A stretch of 63,394 nucleotides of DNA from Phycisphaerae bacterium (GTDB taxonomy: Bacteria > Planctomycetota > Phycisphaerae > Tepidisphaerales > Tepidisphaeraceae): assembly GCA_025924315.1 (NCBI GenBank), contig JAICIO010000025.1, positions 1-63,394 on the forward strand, written 5' to 3'. Shown here in pieces: positions 57,643 to 63,394 of this stretch. The position numbers and the translations under genes are program-made. The notes below the pieces were generated by a model. The model was not told the origin of the DNA and ran no database searches. It saw nothing but the letters and a program-made list of their open reading frames with translations. Position 1 is the stretch's first letter. Every line of letters begins with the position of its first letter.

Positions 57643-58404
57643 TTACGCAGGAAGAGTGAATTGGCCGCAACAGAGGTCCTCTTCGGCATGCCATTCGTGT
57701 TGGATTCCCCGCATCAGCAATGCGCAGTCGAACGCAACCGTGCCGGCCGGAAAGCGCACGTCGTCAAAGAAACTCGACTGCACCGATTCCACGCGCAGCA
57801 GCTCGACCTTCCATTGGTCGCAGTGAAGAGAGAGGCCGTGGAAATGATTTGCGTCTTCCGTGGCGGAATAACCCATCGACCCGGTTTCAAAAAATCGCGA
57901 GGCTTCGTCGAGCGATTCAAAGATTGAATTGGCGGGCAGCTCATTCGCGACGTGCGCGTCGATGCACATGCGCGTGGCACCGTCGTCGCTGCGGAGATCG
58001 ATCGCGAAATGGTCCTTCGATTCGGTCACGGTGAACGTCGCGTGATGGTGGATGCCGGGAATGATGCGTCCACCGGCGAGTGCATTCAGGCGCGAGTCGC
58101 TGTCGCGTCGCGGAATGTAGACGCCTTCGAGCGTCGCGCCAGTTTCATCGTTCCACTCAACCGCGATGCGGTGGGCGGCGTTCTCGGAAGAGAGGCCGAC
58201 GCTGGCGCGAATCCAGTTCGGTCGCAGTTGTCGAAGTCGGATGAGGCAAATCCCGCCGATCGCGTGGCCGTGGATCAGCTTCGGCCGGAACGGCGGCGGC
58301 AGAATCCGCGACATCACTTCGGGATCGACGCGATAGTTCACCAGAATACGCCGATCAATCACTCCGCGGATGACGGGAAGGCGAAGCATCATGCTGGACT
58401 GCAT
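57643..58404 (-). CDS. DUF2071 (YqjF-like) protein
   Basis: This encodes 253 residues. RRILVNYRVDPEVMSRILPP and GGICLIRLRQLRPNWIRASV are the conserved opening of DUF2071, an acetoacetate-decarboxylase-like beta barrel. VEWNDETGATLEGVYIPRRD and the closing HEWHAEEDL fit the family. No enzyme activity is established. It lies 45 bases before the PrsW-like gene on the same strand. Confidence 0.82.
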   Translation of the reverse strand: MQSSMMLRLPVIRGVIDRRILVNYRVDPEVMSRILPPPFRPKLIHGHAIGGICLIRLRQLRPNWIRASVGLSSENAAHRIAVEWNDETGATLEGVYIPRRDSDSRLNALAGGRIIPGIHHHATFTVTESKDHFAIDLRSDDGATRMCIDAHVANELPANSIFESLDEASRFFETGSMGYSATEDANHFHGLSLHCDQWKVELLRVESVQSSFFDDVRFPAGTVAFDCALLMRGIQHEWHAEEDLCCGQFTLPA

Positions 58405-58848
58405 CGTATCATGCCGTCCAAAAAAACCGCGGATTTCCGCGGATTTTCAGCAGTTTTGAAGGTATCGTGGATGGGAGGCTCGCGCTGAGCGGCGGGCCGA
58501 AGGCCCGGGCAAGGCATTTCCTCTTGCGAGGTGATGCAGAATCCCCGCCCCTGCGGGGCGGCGCTAAACGGAAGTGATTCAGCGTCCGTCGTTCCGGAAT
58601 GTTCCACGACGGTCGGCGCGAAAAATGCGAAACGAACCCACCGTTTTCTTAACCGTAGGCGGAGTCTGTGGTTCGCAGACGATTTGGGGCGCATGGCGGT
58701 GGAACATGCGTTCCAAAACGTCCCGGATCGTTTCGTGTTGCTCGGAGGAGCGAATCCAACCGCTCGATCCCCTGCCGCTAAAGCGGCCGGGCCTCCTGTG
58801 TGAGTGCTGTGTTGCTTGGGACGGTGGCGGCATTTAACCTTCGAGACC
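58405..58848. other. Gene-free region between divergent genes
   Basis: About 440 bases. It contains a CCCCGCCCCTGCGGGGCGGC hairpin near 58543 and GTTCC/GGAAC words around 58600-58720 that may form longer foldbacks. Several open frames exist but lack ribosome-binding sites and have poor composition, so I support no gene. Confidence 0.55.
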
Positions 58849-59805
58849 ATGGCGAAAGTACGAAAAGCGGTGATTACGGCGGCGGGTCGCGGGACGCGGC
58901 AGTATCCGGCGTCGGTCGCGGTGCAGAAGGAAATGTTTCCGCTGGTCGATCGCGACGGCGTGGCGAAGCCGGTGATTCAGATCATCGGCGAAGAGGCGAT
59001 CGCTTCGGGCATTGAGGAGATCTGCATCATCACCCAGCCCGGCGAAGCGAAGCAGTATCACGATTACTTTCGTCGGATGACGAACGACGAAGCGCGCTAT
59101 TTCCGCGGAAAGGATTGGGCGATTCTCGAATCCGAAAAACTCGGCGCGTTCGGCGATCGAATCTCTTTCGCGGAACAGAAGACGCCGGAAGGTTTTGGCC
59201 ATGCGGTGTATCAGGCGAAAGAGTTCGTGGGAAACGAACCCTTTCTGCTGATGCTCGGGGATCATGTTTACGTCAGCACGATCAAAGACCGGTGTGCGCT
59301 GCAGCTGATCAAGGTGTTCGAAAACTACATGTGCGACGCGATCACGGGGGTCGAGCCGACCGTCGAGCGGTTGCTGCATCTGTTCGGCACAATCAAGGGC
59401 GATCCGATCGACGCGAAAAAGGGAATCTACAAGGCGGAGCTGATCGTTGAAAAACCATCGATCGATTACGCGCGGGAGAACCTCGTCACGCCGATGCTGC
59501 CGGCGGGGAATTATCTGGCGCACTTCGGCATTCACGTCTTCTCACCCGCGATCTTCGATTCGCTCGAGTACCTCATCAAGAACAACGTGCGTGAGAAAGG
59601 CGAGATCCAGCTGACAGCCGCCCAGGAGCACATGCGGCAGCACGTGTCGAAGTATTGGGTGGTGGTGACGCAGGGGCAGCGCTATGACACGGGGATTCCG
59701 TATGGGCTCATGGAAACCCAACTCGCGCTCGCTCTGAATGGCATCCATCGGACGGAGATCTGCGAGGCGATCGCACGGATCCTGGCGATGCAGGTAAGGA
59801 GCTAG
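58849..59805 (+). CDS. GalU-like sugar-1-phosphate nucleotidyltransferase
   Basis: This encodes 318 residues. KVRKAVITAAGRGTRQYPAS is the nucleotide-binding signature of UTP-glucose-1-phosphate uridylyltransferases, EMFPLVDRDGVAKPVIQII the metal and base site, and LLMLGDHVYVS the catalytic Asp. VEKPSIDYA and YDTGIPYGLMETQ complete the family pattern. It makes UDP-glucose or a related nucleotide sugar for polysaccharide synthesis. The Thr/Gln substitution near GTRQYP is slightly unusual. Confidence 0.88.
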   Translation: MAKVRKAVITAAGRGTRQYPASVAVQKEMFPLVDRDGVAKPVIQIIGEEAIASGIEEICIITQPGEAKQYHDYFRRMTNDEARYFRGKDWAILESEKLGAFGDRISFAEQKTPEGFGHAVYQAKEFVGNEPFLLMLGDHVYVSTIKDRCALQLIKVFENYMCDAITGVEPTVERLLHLFGTIKGDPIDAKKGIYKAELIVEKPSIDYARENLVTPMLPAGNYLAHFGIHVFSPAIFDSLEYLIKNNVREKGEIQLTAAQEHMRQHVSKYWVVVTQGQRYDTGIPYGLMETQLALALNGIHRTEICEAIARILAMQVRS

Positions 59806-60124
59806 GCAACCCGCGGAGCTTCGCTCCGCCGCTAACTGTTGGAATCCAATCCAATTTAGCGGCGGAGCGCAGCTCCGCGGGTTTGACGACGAGATTGCAT
59901 AAATCTCGCAGAATTCCGCGAATTTTTGCGAATTTTGGGCTGCTGTAAACCGCGCTGATTCAGTGCTTTATATCACTCCTGAAGCAACGCTCGATTCCTT
60001 AGCGTAATGCTTCGAACACATTTCCAATACCCGGCGTATCTCAGGAACACCTCGCCTGAGGAGACGAGGATTCGAGAGTCGTATCAACCACAGACCTTAG
60101 TTGGGTATTTACGGAGAATTGTCC
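59806..60124. promoter_or_regulatory. Palindrome and long leader before the Crp/Fnr gene
   Basis: At 59818-59884 AACCCGCGGAGCTTCGCTCC is mirrored by GGAGCGCAGCTCCGCGGGTT with inner GCGGCG words. From about 59890 the sequence becomes AT-richer and probably holds the promoter and a long untranslated leader; GGAGAA lies nine bases before the ATG at 60125. Confidence 0.6.
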
Positions 60125-60838
60125 ATGCAGACCACGACGTACGGTTCGGATCAGACGATTTCGCAGGTGTTCACTGACGCTTCGCTCGGTGCACGCCCCG
60201 CCTCGGTGGAGGCCGGCACGGTTTTGTACGAACCGAATGACGCCGCGGAAAATGTTCACTTCATCCATCGCGGGCAGGTACGCCTATACCAGGTCGGGCC
60301 GGACGGCTCGCAGCGCCTGGTCGAGATCCTCGGCGCCGAAGAGTGGTTCGGCATCGCGGCGCTTGCCAAGGCCGGCCAGTACGGTGTGCGCGCGGTGGTC
60401 GTGACCAACTCGGTCATCACCGAAGTGAACGCGAACAAGCTCATGGAATCGCTCATGCATCGTCCGCAGCACCTCGTCGAGCTGACGAAGCAGCTGGCGA
60501 GCAAGGTGCAGGCGGCCCACAACGATGCGGCTTGCCTCATCTTCGAAGACTGCAACGAGCGCCTGATCAAGACGCTGATCCGCTTCAGCGACAGCGCTGC
60601 GGCGACGCGCCAGGAAGACGGCGTCGTCCTCCGCATCACGCACAACCAACTCGCCCAGGCGGTGGGCGTGGCGCGTGAAACGGTGAGCCTTGCCCTGACG
60701 CAGCTTCGCCATCAGAACGTGCTTCGCACGGGCCGCAACCAGCTGTTCTTCAGCCCGGAAGTGTTGCGGAAGTTCGTGAACCGCGGGACGAATGGCAACG
60801 GCAACGCGGTTGCACACCGCGAGCCTCAGGTTGCCTAA
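60125..60838 (+). CDS. Crp/Fnr-family transcription regulator
   Basis: This encodes 237 residues. The N-terminal cyclic-nucleotide-like domain (about 30-145) shows HFIHRGQVRLYQV and LGAEEWFGIAALA. A long dimer helix follows, then the winged helix (about 165-225) with ITHNQLAQAVGVARETVSLAL as the recognition helix. The Arg-Ser pair that binds cAMP is absent and no N-terminal cysteines for an iron-sulfur cluster are seen, so the signal is unknown. Confidence 0.92.
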   Translation: MQTTTYGSDQTISQVFTDASLGARPASVEAGTVLYEPNDAAENVHFIHRGQVRLYQVGPDGSQRLVEILGAEEWFGIAALAKAGQYGVRAVVVTNSVITEVNANKLMESLMHRPQHLVELTKQLASKVQAAHNDAACLIFEDCNERLIKTLIRFSDSAAATRQEDGVVLRITHNQLAQAVGVARETVSLALTQLRHQNVLRTGRNQLFFSPEVLRKFVNRGTNGNGNAVAHREPQVA

Positions 60839-60882
60839 CCGACGGCAAGCACGAGCCAATTCTTTGGCAAGTAGCAGATGAA

Positions 60883-60927
60883 AAAGACGGCGGGGTCACC
60901 CCCAAAAGGTGACCCCGCCGCCGTTTT
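60883..60927. terminator. Bidirectional intrinsic terminator
   Basis: CGGCGGGGTCACC and GGTGACCCCGCCG form a perfect 13-bp hairpin, with TTTT downstream on the plus strand and TCTTTTT on the minus strand. It serves the Crp/Fnr gene and the convergent prepilin gene. Confidence 0.88.
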
Positions 60928-60947
60928 GTACGTTTGTGTTTTTGTTT

Positions 60948-61028
60948 AGCCGGCGAGCGTGCTCGCCGTTCGTTTTCGAACGAGAAATCACGGCGAGCAA
61001 GCTCGCGACGCTCGTCGAAGTCCGGCTA
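60948..61028. repeat. AGCCGGCGAGCGTGCTCGCCG inverted repeat
   Basis: TAGCCGGCGAGCGTGCTCGC is mirrored by CGGCGAGCAAGCTCGCGACG and GTCCGGCTA between the terminator and the prepilin stop codon. Confidence 0.6.
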
Positions 61029-61034
61029 CACGCG

Positions 61035-61946
61035 TTACGGGTACTTCGGACTGTAGTGCGCGCGATCGTGGGCGTACGTTCTGGCAACGTAATCGCCATG
61101 ACCATCGACGAACGCAACGTTTCCTTTGCGCTCGTAATTGCGGTGGCCGATTGACTGATCGTACTGTTCGATGGTCTTGCCGCTGCCCGCCGGGGGTGGA
61201 TCGTCCGGCTGCTCGCGCTTTGTGTCATGCCGGATCGAGAGCATCCCGATCACGTTGTTCGCGTTTGAACCGACCGCCGGCTGCTGCATCTGGCCGCGCC
61301 CGTCGCGCAGGACGTGATCGTCTTCTTCGTACACGAGGATCTTCTCAGACGAATTCTTCACCTGCGTAATCTTCCAGGCGTAATCCGTCTTGAAACGGAG
61401 ATTGTTGATGCCGCTCGACGGCGGATACGCATTCATCGGCGGAGCAACATTCGGGTTGTAAACCGTCCCGTAGGACATATACGAGTTCATCGCATAGCTG
61501 TAGGGGTAGTATCCGCCAAGCCCGGAGTTATTGATCGATCGCCACGTCGGGTCATCCGACGGACACTGCATGATCTCCGGTTTTGGATTATTTCCGAGGT
61601 ACTTGATGATCGACCCCTGGAGGCGATCGCCGGGTTGCTTGTTGCGCCAGACGATCCAGTCTTCCGGCCAGCCCACGTAATCGGAATCAAAGCCCGCCGG
61701 GGCCGTCAGGCTCGGGTAACCCAGTCCCGCGCCGAACACGGCGACGCAGGGGAACCATCCTTTGTTGTCGTTGGTGTACATCATGAACGCGCTGGCGATC
61801 TGCCGCAGGTTGCTTGAGCACTTGATGCGATTGGCGTTTTCGCGGGCTCGAGAAAGCACCGGCAGCAGAATGGCGATAAGCACGGCGATGATGCCAATGA
61901 CCACCAGCAGTTCGACAAGTGTGAAACCGGATTTACGTCTACGCAT
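61035..61946 (-). CDS. DUF1559-type prepilin
   Basis: This encodes 303 residues from the ATG opening [20 protein letters not shown], a perfect type IV prepilin signal; cleavage before Phe is expected. The helix continues through [20 protein letters not shown]. The C-terminus has [11 protein letters not shown], the H-x-DG pattern that planctomycete DUF1559 pilins share. Hundreds of such genes occur in some planctomycetes; they are thought to form surface fibres or secretion pseudopili. Confidence 0.93.
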   Translation of the reverse strand: MRRRKSGFTLVELLVVIGIIAVLIAILLPVLSRARENANRIKCSSNLRQIASAFMMYTNDNKGWFPCVAVFGAGLGYPSLTAPAGFDSDYVGWPEDWIVWRNKQPGDRLQGSIIKYLGNNPKPEIMQCPSDDPTWRSINNSGLGGYYPYSYAMNSYMSYGTVYNPNVAPPMNAYPPSSGINNLRFKTDYAWKITQVKNSSEKILVYEEDDHVLRDGRGQMQQPAVGSNANNVIGMLSIRHDTKREQPDDPPPAGSGKTIEQYDQSIGHRNYERKGNVAFVDGHGDYVARTYAHDRAHYSPKYP

Positions 61947-62092
61947 GTGCGATTCCTCCGCAATGACCGCTGGCGAGAGACTCATCATTCGCCCGCCCTC
62001 CTTTTTCCCTGACACATGATCGGTGCAGGACCAAGCGCCTCGCTCCGCGCACCGAGGGTCGACACAAAACTATCTGTATGAACCAAGTTCCC

Positions 62093-62134
62093 CTCGGTAA
62101 TTTTGCGCGTAATCGGTTACAATATTTTACCGAG
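62093..62134. promoter_or_regulatory. Candidate operator of the XylR-like regulator
   Basis: CTCGGTAA (62093-62100) and TTACCGAG (62127-62134) are perfect inverted half-sites 26 bases apart, with a related AATCGGTTAC between them. They lie just upstream of the regulator and may mediate autoregulation or control of the divergent prepilin gene. Confidence 0.5.
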
Positions 62135-62144
62135 CGTTAATCTT

Positions 62145-63368
62145 ATGAAATCTCTTGCCGAACATCGCAAACCGGAGAAACGAAGGCAGGCGAATCGAAC
62201 GCGGCAGAAATCGCGTCGCGAGGTGGCGCTGCTGATCGAAACCTCGAACGGCTACGCCCGCGGACTGCTCAACGGCATCATCTCGTACATGCGCGAGCAC
62301 GAGCGCTGGTCGGTTTACCTCGGCGAACAAGGCCGTGGCGACGACCCGCCTGCCTGGCTCAGCCGGTGGCGCGGCGACGGGATCATTGCGCGCATCGAGA
62401 CGGACCGCATCGCGTCGGCGGTCGTCGAATCGGGATTGCCCGCAGTGGATGTCAGCGCTGCGCGAAAGGTCAAGACGATCCCGTGGGTCGAGACCGATGA
62501 CCAGGCGATCGCAAAAATGGCGGCGCAGCATCTGCTCGATCGCAGCTTTCGCCACTTCGCTTTCTGCGGAGACGAGCATTTCAACTGGTCGCGCTGGCGC
62601 TGCGAGCATTTCCAAGGTGCCGCCACGGAGGCGGGCGCATCCTGCTCCGTCTATCGGCCATCCGCGCGCGCAAACGTCGATTGGGACACGATGGAAGACG
62701 AGCTCGGTCACTGGCTGCTCTCGCTGCCGCGACCGGTTGGCGTGATGGCGAGCTATGACATTCGCGCGCGCCACGTGCTCGACGCATGCCGTCGGGTTGG
62801 ATTGGCAGTGCCCGACCAGGTAGCCGTGATCGGCGTCGACAACGACGAGTTCCTCTGCGACCTCTCCGACCCGCCGCTCACGAGCGTCGCGTCCGATTCG
62901 CACCGCACGGGTTACGAAGCGGCCGCGCTGCTCGACCGATTGATGTCGGGCCGCGAACGCGCCCGCGGGCAGGCGATCTTTGTGCAACCGCTGGCCGTGG
63001 TGACGCGAAGGTCAACGGATGTGTACGCCCTCGGCGACGCGGACGTCTCCGCCGCCGTGCGCTTCATTCGCGAACACGCGCTGCATGGCATTACGGTAAA
63101 AGACGTGCTCGCGGAAGTGCCGGTCTCGCGGCGCGTGCTCGAAGGACGCTTTCGAAAACTCCTCGGCCGCACGCCGCACGAGGAGATCGCGAGAATCCGC
63201 TTCGAGCGTGTCCGCCAACTCCTGCGCGAAACGCGCTTGCGCCTCGACGAGATCGCACGACGCTCGGGATTCCGAAATGGGGAGTACCTGGCAACGGCGT
63301 TTCGGAGAGAGTTTGGGACGTCGCCGAACGAATACCGCACCAGCGCGGGGGTAACGTTCACGGGGTAA
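62145..63368 (+). CDS. XylR-type AraC-family regulator with sugar-binding domain
   Basis: This encodes 407 residues from the ATG opening MKSLAEHRK; the frame extends further upstream only into the regulatory region. Residues 25-290 form a LacI-type periplasmic-binding-like sensor (VALLIETSNGYARGLLNGII, then VAVIGVDNDEFLCDLSDPPL). Residues 300-405 form an AraC DNA-binding domain: ITVKDVLAEVPVSRRVLEGR and LDEIARRSGFRNGEYLATAF. This order is that of XylR of enteric bacteria. It probably senses a sugar; no sugar genes are adjacent in the window on this side. Confidence 0.92.
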   Translation: MKSLAEHRKPEKRRQANRTRQKSRREVALLIETSNGYARGLLNGIISYMREHERWSVYLGEQGRGDDPPAWLSRWRGDGIIARIETDRIASAVVESGLPAVDVSAARKVKTIPWVETDDQAIAKMAAQHLLDRSFRHFAFCGDEHFNWSRWRCEHFQGAATEAGASCSVYRPSARANVDWDTMEDELGHWLLSLPRPVGVMASYDIRARHVLDACRRVGLAVPDQVAVIGVDNDEFLCDLSDPPLTSVASDSHRTGYEAAALLDRLMSGRERARGQAIFVQPLAVVTRRSTDVYALGDADVSAAVRFIREHALHGITVKDVLAEVPVSRRVLEGRFRKLLGRTPHEEIARIRFERVRQLLRETRLRLDEIARRSGFRNGEYLATAFRREFGTSPNEYRTSAGVTFTG

Positions 63369-63394
63369 TAAGTTGCTCCCGCCCACGGCCGCCC

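Overview
The window looks like a GC-rich planctomycete chromosome, most likely class Phycisphaerae. The signs are two proteins that open with the phylum's LEPxxxLSxG surface motif, a DUF1559-type prepilin, many secreted glycosidases and sulfatases, an EF-Tu with an unusual switch I, and dense short palindromic repeats between and inside genes. I infer the taxon from these features; no rRNA is present to prove it.

Region 1 (91-11090, minus strand) is the most interesting part. Reading along the minus strand: a structured leader (10716-11090); 29 tRNA genes (10715 to 5015) whose anticodons cover all 20 amino acids; an EF-Tu gene and four small ORFs inside that array; four tandem structured RNAs (4753 to 4014); a TROVE/vWA Ro60-like protein (3948 to 2263); and three uncharacterised genes (1960 to 91). 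Three of the four RNAs hold a tRNA-like module in circularly permuted order: the T-arm half comes first, the acceptor stem is closed by a short loop, and the D-arm half follows. The outer flanks of all four pair into long interrupted helices that share an internal loop. This is the architecture of bacterial Y RNAs (YrlA type), the partners of Ro60/Rsr. A tandem set of diversified Y RNAs between a complete tRNA array and a Ro60-like gene is the best candidate here for an undescribed system: a tRNA-supply and RNA-surveillance locus.

Region 2 (11099-15856) holds a flavin-reductase-like protein, two small membrane proteins, NuoB, a SUKH/SMI1-type protein, a DUF2007-like protein and a secretin-like exported protein.

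Region 3 (16001-28486) is a carbohydrate-use cluster: a secreted GH2 enzyme, a sugar-binding lipoprotein, a Tat-exported sulfatase bracketed by two copies of one palindromic repeat, an ABC ATPase and two permeases of the YtfQRT-YjfF type, and a large convergent GH42-like enzyme.

Region 4 (28707-41602) mixes housekeeping genes (ribBA, rsmH, pgsA, a GNAT enzyme) with exported proteins: a coiled-coil membrane protein, a HEAT-repeat lipoprotein, a GH38 alpha-mannosidase, a DUF4105 membrane protein, an HExxH peptidase-like protein and an alpha/beta hydrolase.

Region 5 (41726-63368) holds a GT39-like membrane protein, two delta-60-repeat surface proteins, an aldo/keto reductase, a LigD-PE-like protein, fdhA, a WbsX-like protein, a methyltransferase, a sugar isomerase, a TPR lipoprotein, a PrsW-like protease, a GalU-like nucleotidyltransferase, a Crp/Fnr regulator, a prepilin and a divergent XylR-type AraC regulator with a palindromic site in front of it.

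Short palindromic repeats of several sequence families recur throughout. Several lie in frame inside genes and add predictable low-complexity peptides.
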